Positions 28,411 through 36,479 of a stretch of 49,172 nucleotides of DNA are shown here, in pieces. Position numbers and translations under genes: made by a program. The stretch is from a virus. The stretch is from positions 1 through 49,172 of IMG/VR virus record IMGVR_UViG_3300008108_000295, one strand, 5' to 3'. The notes beneath the pieces were generated by a model that saw nothing but the letters and a program-made list of their open reading frames with translations, did no database searches and was not told the DNA's origin. Each line of letters begins with the position of its first letter. The stretch's first letter is position 1.

Positions 28411-31400
28411 ATGGCAATGAATAAAAGTAGAAGGACCAGTAACATTAATAATATCGTACAGTACGATACATCTGGCAATGTGACATTAGCTCAGATTCCA
28501 CTAGCATCTACCGCTGCAGCTCACGTAATCATAAGTGATAACAGAGCCGTTAAGTATAGAACAGTGGCTCAGTTTTACGGAGACCTAGGATTCCCTGCAC
28601 AGACAGGGCAAAACGGTAAAATCCTATCTACAGATGGTTCTACACTTTCTTGGATAGCAAATGCAGGTATTACAGCCCTAAGTGGAGATGTTACAGCTAC
28701 TGGACCCGGAAGCGTTGCAGCAACTATTCCAAGTGTTGTAGTAACTGGGAAAACACTTACAGGACTATCTATTACTGGAACTGCAGTAACCTCATCTGAC
28801 AGTATCCTAATCGCTATCGGAAAGCTTCAAAACCAAGTAAACGGCCTTACGGGCACACTTATATATAAGGGTAGCTGGAATGCAGCAACCAATACACCAG
28901 CCATTACAAGTGGTGTAGGAGTAGCAGGTAACTTCTACATTGTAACTGTTGCAGGAAGTACAACAATAGATGGTATATCTTCTTGGGCAATCGGAGACTG
29001 GATTATCTTTAGTGGTAGCGTATGGCAGAAGGTTCCAAACACCAATACGGTTACAAGTGTAAACACATACACTGGAGCCGTTGTATTGAAGACAGACGAC
29101 ATTGCAGAAAGTGCAACTCCTACAAACCTATGGTTTACAAATACACTTTCAAGAAACGCCATATCTCTTACAACAAATAATAACAGCGGTGCTGCTACTT
29201 ATACTGCAGGTACCGGTGTATTCAATATACCAAACTATACACTTGCTGGGCTTGGCGGATTTGCAAATCCAATGAGTGCACTAGGTGATATAATATATGG
29301 AGGTGCATCTGGGGTAGCTACAAGGCTTGCTGGTAACACTGCTGCAGCTAAAAGATTCTTGATACAGACTGGTGATGGCACAATAAGTGCTGCGCCAAGC
29401 TGGGGAACAATAGCTGTTGGAGATGTTCCAACACTTAATCAAAATACAACTGGTAGTGCAGCCACTCTTACAACTGGTAGATTAATCAATGGTGTAAGTT
29501 TCAATGGTAGTGCAGACATTACCATAACGGCCAACACTACAAACGCAATTACATTTAACAATGGTGGAGAAGGTGCAGCGTCTGGAACTACATTTAATGG
29601 TTCCGCAGCAAGAACAGTAAGCTACAATACGATAGGTGCACAAGGTGCTCTCACGCTTACTACTACTGGTAGCGGAGCTGCTACTCTTGTTGGCAACACC
29701 CTTAACATTCCTACACCTTCAGCAATATCTACTGGTAACTTAACAGAAGCAACAAGTTCTGTACTTACTATTACTGGTGGTACTGGAGCCGTTGTAGGTG
29801 CAGGTACTTCTATACAAGTTAAGCAAGCATCTAGCACTCAGTCTGGGTTTTTGAGTTCTACTGACTGGTCTACATTTAACGAAAAGCAAAACGCATTCAG
29901 TTCTCAAACAGCAAATACTTTTTATGCTGCTCCAAATGGAGCTGCAGGAGTTCCCGGATTTAGAGGAATTGTTGCTGCTGACATTCCTACGCTAAACCAA
30001 AACACAACTGGTAGTGCAGCTACTTTGACTGATGCAAGAACACTTACAATAGGTGGAACAGGTAAAACATTTGATGGAAGCGCAAACGTAACGTGGACAC
30101 TTGCTGAAGTGGGAGCGTTATCAAGTAGTTCAACATCTACACAAAGCGGATACTTTGGAGATATATATCTTTATGATGACGGAACTCCTTCTCATTATCT
30201 AGCTATTACTAACTCAGCAAACTTAACTGCTGCTAGAATATTAAGCATCAATGTAAACGATGCAAATAGGACTATATCACTAGATGGCAATCTAACAGTA
30301 TCAGCTGCTGCTACAATAAGCGGTACAAATACAGGAGACCAAACCAACATCACTGGTAATGCAGGAACTGCAACCAAGTTGGAGACAGCTAGGGCAATCA
30401 ATGGTGTAAACTTTGATGGTAGTGCAGCTATTACAATCACTGCAAATACAGGTACTTCACTTACATTTAACGATGGTGGTGCAGGTGCAGCATCTGGAAC
30501 TACATTTAACGGTGGTACTGCTAGAACTATCAGCTATAATACAATAGGCGCACCTGCAACAGATGGTACAAATGCAACTGGAACTTGGGGCATAGACATT
30601 TCTGGTCAAGTGGTAAAAACGGTAGCCGCTGGCAGTGATGCTAACTGGCTATACGGAACTGTTGGCTCTAACGACTATTTTAGAGTAAGAGCAGGTGGTG
30701 CATCAAACGCAGGATATCTTGAGATAGCAACATCTGATGATGGAACTGAGCCTATATACATTAGACAGTATACTGGCATATTTGCAACAATTGCTAGAAC
30801 TGCAACAATACTAGATGGAAGCGGTAATACTTCTTTCCCCGGAACATTAACAGCATCAAACTTTAGCGGTTCTTCTAGTGGTACAAACACAGGAGACCAA
30901 ACAAATATATCTGGAAATGCTGGCACAGCTACTGCACTTCAGAATGCAAGAACAATTACAGTTGGAGCTACAGGAAGGTCGTTTAATGGAACAGCTGATA
31001 TATCATGGTCTCTTGCTGATATTGGAGCTCAAGCAGCAGGTAGCTATGTAACTACTACTGGATTTATGTTCATGCAGAACGTAAGTACAGGTAAGACTTG
31101 GGACTGGGAGATATTATCAAACGGAACGCTGAGTCTTAATGAAAGTGTAGTGTCTGCAAGACTTCAGTTGTTCGCAGCTGGTGGTGGAAGAATTTTTGGA
31201 AACATGACAGCTGATGCGTTTTTTGAAGCATCAGATATCAGATATAAGGATGTAATCCATACCAATCCTGTAGTTGACTTGTCTAGCATAGATGTCATCA
31301 AGTATAAGTTTACAGATGACCTAAATGGTCAGGTTAGATACGGATACTCAGCACAATCTATACAAGCTGTGTTGCCAGAATTGGTTCAAGAAAAGGATGA

Positions 31401-31494
31401 AAGACTGTATCTTAACTATTCAGATGTACATACACTGAAGATAGCAGCACTTGAAAAGAGAGTAAAAGAACTAGAACTTAAACTTGGAATATAA
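28411..31494 (+). CDS. Tail fibre with C-terminal S74 chaperone
   Basis: A 1027-residue fibre with its own promoter. Residues about 110-270 are paralogous to part of the 21631 fibre (IGKLQNQVNGL, then a GSWNAATNTP block and NFYIVTVAGST). Two further long repeats, near residues 350-410 and 665-720, each run from INGVxFxGSAxITITANT to ASGTTFNG and SYNTIGA. The C-terminus begins FFEASDIRYKD (Ser941, Asp942) and continues with YGYSAQSIQAVLPELV and a final coiled coil (LEKRVKELELKLG), the S74 autoproteolytic chaperone pattern. This reading frame is intact, unlike the first fibre. It probably recognises a host surface receptor. Confidence 0.88.
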   Translation: MAMNKSRRTSNINNIVQYDTSGNVTLAQIPLASTAAAHVIISDNRAVKYRTVAQFYGDLGFPAQTGQNGKILSTDGSTLSWIANAGITALSGDVTATGPGSVAATIPSVVVTGKTLTGLSITGTAVTSSDSILIAIGKLQNQVNGLTGTLIYKGSWNAATNTPAITSGVGVAGNFYIVTVAGSTTIDGISSWAIGDWIIFSGSVWQKVPNTNTVTSVNTYTGAVVLKTDDIAESATPTNLWFTNTLSRNAISLTTNNNSGAATYTAGTGVFNIPNYTLAGLGGFANPMSALGDIIYGGASGVATRLAGNTAAAKRFLIQTGDGTISAAPSWGTIAVGDVPTLNQNTTGSAATLTTGRLINGVSFNGSADITITANTTNAITFNNGGEGAASGTTFNGSAARTVSYNTIGAQGALTLTTTGSGAATLVGNTLNIPTPSAISTGNLTEATSSVLTITGGTGAVVGAGTSIQVKQASSTQSGFLSSTDWSTFNEKQNAFSSQTANTFYAAPNGAAGVPGFRGIVAADIPTLNQNTTGSAATLTDARTLTIGGTGKTFDGSANVTWTLAEVGALSSSSTSTQSGYFGDIYLYDDGTPSHYLAITNSANLTAARILSINVNDANRTISLDGNLTVSAAATISGTNTGDQTNITGNAGTATKLETARAINGVNFDGSAAITITANTGTSLTFNDGGAGAASGTTFNGGTARTISYNTIGAPATDGTNATGTWGIDISGQVVKTVAAGSDANWLYGTVGSNDYFRVRAGGASNAGYLEIATSDDGTEPIYIRQYTGIFATIARTATILDGSGNTSFPGTLTASNFSGSSSGTNTGDQTNISGNAGTATALQNARTITVGATGRSFNGTADISWSLADIGAQAAGSYVTTTGFMFMQNVSTGKTWDWEILSNGTLSLNESVVSARLQLFAAGGGRIFGNMTADAFFEASDIRYKDVIHTNPVVDLSSIDVIKYKFTDDLNGQVRYGYSAQSIQAVLPELVQEKDERLYLNYSDVHTLKIAALEKRVKELELKLGI

Positions 31495-32261
31495 TGCCTA
31501 CTACATGGGGAGCTACAGCAAGTAATGGACTTATTACTTTTGACGCTTTACGAGATGCGGTATCAAACAATGTATTTGATTCTAAGGTTGACTTGCCATC
31601 AATACCAAGTGGTCTTGAAATAGTAACAAAAGCTGATGCTAATACGTATTTATGGCTAGACGTATATTCATCTCCTTGGTCAGGATATCCAGATAATAGA
31701 TGCCCTCCAAAATCAACATTCAGCGTACTTAATCTATGTACAATAGTAGAAATATCAATATCGGATATAATAAGCTCTACAGGCAATACGTCTTTTCCAG
31801 ATGGAACAGTGTATTTAATAACTGCTGATGGTACTTACTCATACACTTCACCCGGAGGCTACCAGATATGTACAAGACCAAGCACAGTTGGGAACAACTT
31901 TTCTATATACTACTATGCAAATGATAACATACAGTATAATGTTATATCAACAGTGACATACTTCCCTAACTCTGTAAGTTGTTCTGTATCTGGGTGTACT
32001 GGTGGTTCATACTCAATGCAATATGACGCATTTACGTGCCCTTGTACAGGGGGTAGTACTGTTACGGTTTATGTAGATACGCTTCCTGTTTGGCCTGTAG
32101 GAACTAGATTTAAGAATGCCAGTGGAGGGGATGTATTTGATGGTAGGTATACATACGCAGGAAAATGCTATAGGGTTCAGCCTGTCACAAACTATTTTTG
32201 GGCTGGAGGAAAACAGTATTCTTCAGTGATATCGCAAGTTACTCAAGTAACCAACTGTTAA
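31494..32261 (+). CDS. Cysteine-containing tail or spike protein
   Basis: A 255-residue beta-rich protein overlapping the previous stop by one base (TAATG). It contains about ten Cys, several as close pairs (CSVSGC, CPC), and many Thr/Ser/Tyr/Gly, the composition of an exposed distal tail or receptor-binding part stabilised by metals or disulfides. No signal peptide is present, so it is not exported by itself. Its position at the end of the fibre operon suggests a fibre tip or attachment partner. No family is recognised. Confidence 0.55.
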   Translation: MPTTWGATASNGLITFDALRDAVSNNVFDSKVDLPSIPSGLEIVTKADANTYLWLDVYSSPWSGYPDNRCPPKSTFSVLNLCTIVEISISDIISSTGNTSFPDGTVYLITADGTYSYTSPGGYQICTRPSTVGNNFSIYYYANDNIQYNVISTVTYFPNSVSCSVSGCTGGSYSMQYDAFTCPCTGGSTVTVYVDTLPVWPVGTRFKNASGGDVFDGRYTYAGKCYRVQPVTNYFWAGGKQYSSVISQVTQVTNC

Positions 32262-32280
32262 CATTAATATTTTTATTAGT

Positions 32281-32288
32281 TATATTTG
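32281..32288 (+). promoter_or_regulatory. TAnnTTTG promoter
   Basis: TATATTTG ends 13 bases before the ATG at 32302. The leader is A-rich. Confidence 0.55.
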
Positions 32289-32301
32289 TAAAAAATAAAA
32301 C

Positions 32302-32653
32302 ATGGCAAAGACATACACATGGAATATCTCTGCAATGGACTCAGCTCCAACAGAAGACGGACTCGCTAAAGTTGTAAAGACCAGCCGTTGAGGTAGATGG
32401 CGACAAAACTTATTATGGAGATGTTTACGGAGCAATGGGATGCACCTCTCCTAATCCAGAAGATTTCATTCAGTACGATGATATCACTAAAGACGAAGTA
32501 GAGGCATGGCTTGAAGCTGAACTTGATGTGGAAGCATTGGATGCAGCTCTTGATGCTCAGATTGAAAATCAAAAGAATCCGCCAATTGTTCAGTATGGAC
32601 TTCCTTGGGTAGCACCTGTTGTCACTCCAAGCGAAGAATCTTCTAGCTTATAA
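32302..32653 (+). pseudogene. Small tail-module protein (DUF7936-like) broken by a frameshift
   Basis: The ATG at 32302 begins MAKTYTWNISAMDSAP, the usual start of a small protein common near phage tail genes. It stops after 29 residues at 32388. The remainder continues in the next frame: VEVDGDKTYYGDVYG, then EAWLEAELDVEALDAALDAQIE and NPP..GLPW at the end, again family-like. From memory of the family, a conserved V-H-W/Y stretch should lie at the break. It is absent, so the lesion looks like a small deletion (3n+2 bases) and not a homopolymer error. An internal ATG at 32435 could give a 72-residue C-terminal product. Confidence 0.6.
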
Positions 32654-32674
32654 ACATTGGCATAAAATTTGTAT

Positions 32675-32704
32675 AAAGTCCTTCGTATTGGAGGACTTTT
32701 TATT
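32675..32704 (+). terminator. Intrinsic terminator after tail module
   Basis: AAAGTCCT (32675-32682) pairs with AGGACTTT (32692-32699), followed by a T-rich tract that runs into the next promoter. Confidence 0.85.
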
Positions 32705-32712
32705 TATATTTG
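32705..32712 (+). promoter_or_regulatory. TAnnTTTG promoter
   Basis: TATATTTG ends 17 bases before the ATG at 32730, immediately after the terminator. Confidence 0.6.
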
Positions 32713-32729
32713 TAAAACAACAATAAACC

Positions 32730-33167
32730 ATGGAAAAGAAAAGTTTAAAACTCAGAGACATTATTCAAATGGAGGCCGAACTTAACGGCTACGTAAACCA
32801 ACAAACTGGAGAAAGAGTATTTCAAGGAATACTTTCTCAGAAGTTACCACTCGCTACAAAGTACTGGCTTACAGACCTTTCTGGAAAACTCAAAAAAGAA
32901 GTTGACGCTATGTCTGCTCTTAGAGATGAATTGGTTAAAAAGCTTGGAACAGAGAAGGATGGTATGATTCAAATTGAAAGAATTGTAAAGGATGAAAATG
33001 ACATAGATGTCATAAATCCAGCACTCATTGAATTTGAAAAAGAATACGGTGGACTGCTTGAGCAGGAAAAAGAAGTAGAATTTAAGAGTATCAAGCTCAA
33101 TGATATTGCAAATATTGAGACAAGTGAAACGTATCCAGTATTGTTTACACTTCTCGATGTAGAATAG
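32730..33167 (+). CDS. Small cytoplasmic protein, DUF1617-like
   Basis: A 145-residue acidic protein in its own promoter-terminator unit. The start MEKKSLKLRDIIQMEAELNG and the following NQQTGERVFQGIL and LPLATKYWLTDL resemble small conserved phage proteins found near tail genes. It is helical throughout and ends with a segment about local structure SETYPVLFTLLD. The function of the family is unknown to me; a tail-assembly helper is possible. No membrane segment or catalytic residue stands out. Confidence 0.5.
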   Translation: MEKKSLKLRDIIQMEAELNGYVNQQTGERVFQGILSQKLPLATKYWLTDLSGKLKKEVDAMSALRDELVKKLGTEKDGMIQIERIVKDENDIDVINPALIEFEKEYGGLLEQEKEVEFKSIKLNDIANIETSETYPVLFTLLDVE

Positions 33168-33190
33168 TTTTTTCATGAGTAATAGGTGTT

Positions 33191-33220
33191 AAGGCTGCCT
33201 TTTTGGGCGGCCTTTTTATT
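33191..33220 (+). terminator. Intrinsic terminator before the export cassette
   Basis: AAGGCTGCC (33191-33199) pairs over 9 bp with GGCGGCCTT (33206-33214, one G-U), then TTTTATTT. The loop reads TTTTTG. Confidence 0.9.
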
Positions 33221-33232
33221 TCCTTAAATTTG
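33202..33232 (+). promoter_or_regulatory. Promoter with -33 TTTG and -7 TAnnTTTG, 4-base leader
   Basis: TAAATTTG (33225-33232) ends 4 bases before the ATG at 33237. A TTTG at 33202-33205 lies 19 bases upstream, the Bacteroidota -33/-7 spacing. The -33 element is the loop of the preceding terminator hairpin. Confidence 0.6.
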
Positions 33233-33236
33233 CTCT

Positions 33237-33818
33237 ATGAAAAATATTATATACATCGTAATCATCGCATTTCTTGGAATTTTCATTCTGAAATCTGAGT
33301 GCGGTAAACCAAAAGCACCCGGCCAAGAAATTAAAATTGACGGAAAGAAGTACGAAATCGTAAAGACTGACACCATCTATAAGGAGCATACAACGGTAAA
33401 GTATAAGAAGGGAGATGAAATCTTTCACGACACCACTATATACGTTGAGGTGCCTAAAGATATTGTGATTGATACTCAAGCCATTCTGAAGGACTACTAC
33501 GCAAAGAATGCGTACATAGACACACTCCATACAGACCTCGGACCCGTTGTTGTAAAGGATACCATCCAAAAGAACAAGATTCAGGGCAGAACCTACGAGG
33601 CATACCTCAAGACCAAAGAAGTGGTGACATACGTGAAGGATAAACCCAAAGCACAGCTATACTTAGGAGTAAGAGGTGACGTAACTTCAGAGAAGAAGTT
33701 TGGTGGAGTTGGTCCACAAATCATGTTGAAGACCAAGAAAGACAAGATGTACGGAGTTGGTGTAATGCTCACCAACGAGAAGCCAGTGTATTCAGCTAAC
33801 TTCCTATTTAAACTGTGA
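33237..33818 (+). CDS. Membrane-anchored periplasmic protein (DUF6808-like)
   Basis: A 193-residue protein with a single N-terminal hydrophobic segment (about residues 4-20) followed by Cys22. The rest would face the periplasm. Repeated Lys/Thr/Val strands (DTIYKEHTTVKY, FHDTTIYVEV) and a C-terminal beta hairpin region (LYLGVRGDVTS, VGPQIMLKT, YGVGVMLT) look like part of a barrel or an outer-membrane contact. The preceding residues do not form a good lipobox. It is the first gene of the export cassette and could bridge inner and outer membrane, as a spanin does. This is inference. Confidence 0.5.
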   Translation: MKNIIYIVIIAFLGIFILKSECGKPKAPGQEIKIDGKKYEIVKTDTIYKEHTTVKYKKGDEIFHDTTIYVEVPKDIVIDTQAILKDYYAKNAYIDTLHTDLGPVVVKDTIQKNKIQGRTYEAYLKTKEVVTYVKDKPKAQLYLGVRGDVTSEKKFGGVGPQIMLKTKKDKMYGVGVMLTNEKPVYSANFLFKL

Positions 33819-34291
33819 GGAAGCTAATACTATTCATATTAGTATTATTTCACATATATACCCAAGGGCAGGATATATACATTGACAGCGTCAAGAACAG
33901 TATCCCTACTGGACCAATAACGGCCAATAAAAACCTTGGATTTGGAGTCAAGAATATACTTGGTGAAGCACTCCAAGAGAAAGGTTTTAACCTGACAAAC
34001 GATAAAGAAAAGTCAGAGTATAGGCTGACGGTAGAAATATATTTCTTTGACATTATCCAAACCAATACTGGTATATCTGTAATAAAAAAACAAACCAGTA
34101 CAACAGTTCTTGGGATGAAAGGAAGCCTATACAAGAACGGAAAATTAATAAACTCAAAAAAGGTAGAAGAAGCATCTACCGAAGTAACCATAGCCAATCT
34201 TATCATATCAGAAGATGGGAAGCCCAATCAACAGTCCGTAAGTAACGTACTGAAGAAGTCTTGCCAAACTCTAATTGATAAATTGCTATGA
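33815..34291 (+). CDS. Secreted CsgG-like core protein
   Basis: A GTG start overlaps the previous stop (GTGA). A signal peptide fills residues 1-19 (LILFILVLFHIYTQGQ), then a short mature domain. The mature part has LGFGVKNILGEALQEKGFNL, a YRLTVEIYFFDI strand and later EVTIANLIISEDG, with a final helix VLKKSCQTLIDKLL. The same order of elements appears in the 37055 product (GLGVTNII, EYL, YVYIEVYDF...), which I read as CsgG-like, so the two appear to be distant paralogs. CsgG forms an outer-membrane secretion pore for curli subunits, but this copy lacks the membrane-loop length of a pore and may be a periplasmic relative. Confidence 0.45.
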   Translation: MRKLILFILVLFHIYTQGQDIYIDSVKNSIPTGPITANKNLGFGVKNILGEALQEKGFNLTNDKEKSEYRLTVEIYFFDIIQTNTGISVIKKQTSTTVLGMKGSLYKNGKLINSKKVEEASTEVTIANLIISEDGKPNQQSVSNVLKKSCQTLIDKLL

Positions 34292-36174
34292 AAAAAATCC
34301 TAGTACTCCTATTCACACTTGCCTCACTTAACACATTTGCTCAGAGAATCGGACACGTAACACAGCTGTCGAATGTAAGACGTGGTGACACGCTTGACAT
34401 CAAATGGTTCTACAAGCCAGATACGGCAGACATCCGTACATTTCAGATTGACTTCCAGTTCAAAAAGCACTTGATGTCACACATTGCGACAACCATTGAC
34501 ACTCCGTATGTAACGGTCGCAAGAACCCCAGAGATTGCCTACAAGCAGTTTGATGGCTACAAGTATGATGCATATGCCAACGGAAGCTACAGCTATACGG
34601 CTGACACTAACTGGGCTATTGGTAGGAACTATTTGATTCTACCTGCTGGAGCCAGACTCCAAGACAGCGGATACATCATACACAACCTATACAAGATAAA
34701 TTCCGTTGCACCAGAGTTCGCTTCAGACACCATATCTGTGAACTGGGCTAGACTGTTCAATGCGAGTGGAAACAGTATCGGAGACAACGTAGTAAGTCTG
34801 TACAGCCAAAAGATGAAAGTATTCCTAAAGGGAAACTATACCATATCTGGCAAGTTCTTCGTAGGTGCTGCGACTGGGATGCCTACCTTGATTGCATACG
34901 AGGCAAATACGGGCATAGAAGCGTCTAGGACTGTACCAGCGTCAGACGGAAGCTATCTGCTTGACAATCTGGAAGAATACACCAAGTACAAGATTAAGGT
35001 CGCCTTCTCTACGGACAGCCTCATAACCATGAGGGATAGAGCCGTTACCATAGCGGATGCCCAGAAGGCATTCAATGAGTTTACCAACGCAGATGTAAAC
35101 CAGAGCTACCCTAAGACCTACCTAAATCACCCTCTGTCGTATTTAGCAGCGGACATAAATTTCTCTAAAAAGTTCGATGGCGCAGACCCATATAACATTT
35201 ATGCATCTATAAGTGGTCTCAAGCCAATAGACACTGGTAAGCTCATCAACGTAATTAGAAAGCCAGAGTACGATTCCCTAGCCGTTGGAGTTGACCAATG
35301 GGGCAACTGGATGGCATACGTAGATACTGGTAGATACATCTACGACAGCATAGCGACCTCATCCTTGGCAAATATTGACATTAAGTACTATATACTCGGT
35401 GACGTAGATAGGAGCCACAGTTCGCCTGTAATCAACTCACAGGGGCAAGTTATCGGTGGGGTGTCATACAAGAACAACTTTACTGTTGACATACCCAACA
35501 CAACGGTTTCTGCTGGTCAGCCAATGTTCGTTCCGTTCAACGTATCCATGACGGCCAAGACTGCTGCCATTCAGTTCGAGATGAAGTACAACCCCAAGGA
35601 AGTTAAGTTTGAGGAAATCGTAACAAACGTAAACGGACCATGGCTGCAGTACGTTACCAATGACGCAACCAATGGTATCGTTAGGTTCGGTGGCATCAAT
35701 AACCAGACAAGTGGATACTTGGAAGGTCAGGCAGTGCCGTTCAAGCTGAAGTTCTCTCCGCTAGACCCAACCAAGGATGTGTCTACGTTTGTACAGATAC
35801 GTAAGCTCATGGATGCTGCCAACGTGAATGGAGACAAGATGACGATAGCCGTTAACACACAAAACATTGAGCTTGTGAGTGCTGTGAACAGAGGGTCTGT
35901 ATTTGTGAACCAAGAGCCTACAATAAAGGTGTTCCCCAACCCAAGTACTGGGTTCTTTGAACTTGTCGTAAATTTGCCTTCAAATACCAATGCTACGGCT
36001 TACATAAGCGATATCATGGGTAGAACGGTGATGAACTTGGGTAGGTTTACAACGGAGGAGGGGCAGGCTACTTTTGTAAAGCGTGTTTCGATGCCTAACT
36101 TAGCATCAGGGATGTATCACCTAGTGTTGTACGACAACAGAAAGAGATACGTAAAACAAATTATAAAAGGATAA
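34288..36174 (+). CDS. Exported cohesin-like protein with T9SS type A sorting domain
   Basis: A 628-residue protein that overlaps the previous gene (ATGA). Signal peptide: residues 1-19, ending NTFAQ. The middle includes a beta sandwich near 185-250 (SGKFFVGAATGMPTLIA). LGDVD at 370-374 is a motif often seen before cohesin or dockerin regions. Residues about 396-540 look like a cohesin-type jelly roll (VSAGQPMFVPFNV, then AAIQFEMKYNPKEVKFEEI). The C-terminus (about 545-628) has PNPSTG at 550-555, a DIMGRTV strand and LASGMYHLVLYD, then a basic end. That is the type A sorting signal of the Bacteroidota type IX secretion system. The product should leave the cell through host T9SS and be fixed on the surface or released. 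Confidence 0.82.
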   Translation: MKKILVLLFTLASLNTFAQRIGHVTQLSNVRRGDTLDIKWFYKPDTADIRTFQIDFQFKKHLMSHIATTIDTPYVTVARTPEIAYKQFDGYKYDAYANGSYSYTADTNWAIGRNYLILPAGARLQDSGYIIHNLYKINSVAPEFASDTISVNWARLFNASGNSIGDNVVSLYSQKMKVFLKGNYTISGKFFVGAATGMPTLIAYEANTGIEASRTVPASDGSYLLDNLEEYTKYKIKVAFSTDSLITMRDRAVTIADAQKAFNEFTNADVNQSYPKTYLNHPLSYLAADINFSKKFDGADPYNIYASISGLKPIDTGKLINVIRKPEYDSLAVGVDQWGNWMAYVDTGRYIYDSIATSSLANIDIKYYILGDVDRSHSSPVINSQGQVIGGVSYKNNFTVDIPNTTVSAGQPMFVPFNVSMTAKTAAIQFEMKYNPKEVKFEEIVTNVNGPWLQYVTNDATNGIVRFGGINNQTSGYLEGQAVPFKLKFSPLDPTKDVSTFVQIRKLMDAANVNGDKMTIAVNTQNIELVSAVNRGSVFVNQEPTIKVFPNPSTGFFELVVNLPSNTNATAYISDIMGRTVMNLGRFTTEEGQATFVKRVSMPNLASGMYHLVLYDNRKRYVKQIIKG

Positions 36175-36177
36175 TAT

Positions 36178-36474
36178 ATGTCAGAAGAACAAGAAGGTAC
36201 ATGGTCTAGCCTTAAAAAGACCATCGTAGGTACACTTGCTACCGTAATTACAGGAGCTGGAGCATGGCTTGGAACTACCATGTTTGGTGGTGAAGAAGCT
36301 GCTACACCAGCACAAGCTGCACCTCCAAGCATTATCATCAACAACACCCAACAGCAACAACAAGCTGCTAGTGGTGGTACCAAGACAATCGTAGTAAAAG
36401 AAAAGGCTGCAGAACCTGCAGAAAAGCCTAAGCCTAAAAAAGATGCTTGGGCAACAGAAGAACCTAAATGGTAA
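36178..36474 (+). CDS. Small membrane protein, holin-like
   Basis: A 98-residue protein with one hydrophobic segment near residues 13-33 (TIVGTLATVITGAGAWLG), then an Ala/Pro/Gln/Lys-rich tail. One membrane helix and a charged C-terminus suit a holin, antiholin or accessory membrane protein. It sits 3 bases after the T9SS cargo gene and 5 bases before the next membrane protein. No family is recognised. Confidence 0.45.
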   Translation: MSEEQEGTWSSLKKTIVGTLATVITGAGAWLGTTMFGGEEAATPAQAAPPSIIINNTQQQQQAASGGTKTIVVKEKAAEPAEKPKPKKDAWATEEPKW

Positions 36475-36479
36475 AAAAT

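Noticed and set aside
21631-31494. Diversity-generating retroelement acting on the fibres
   Set aside because: No reverse transcriptase gene and no template/variable repeat pair with adenine-specific differences is visible; the repeats are conserved shaft modules.
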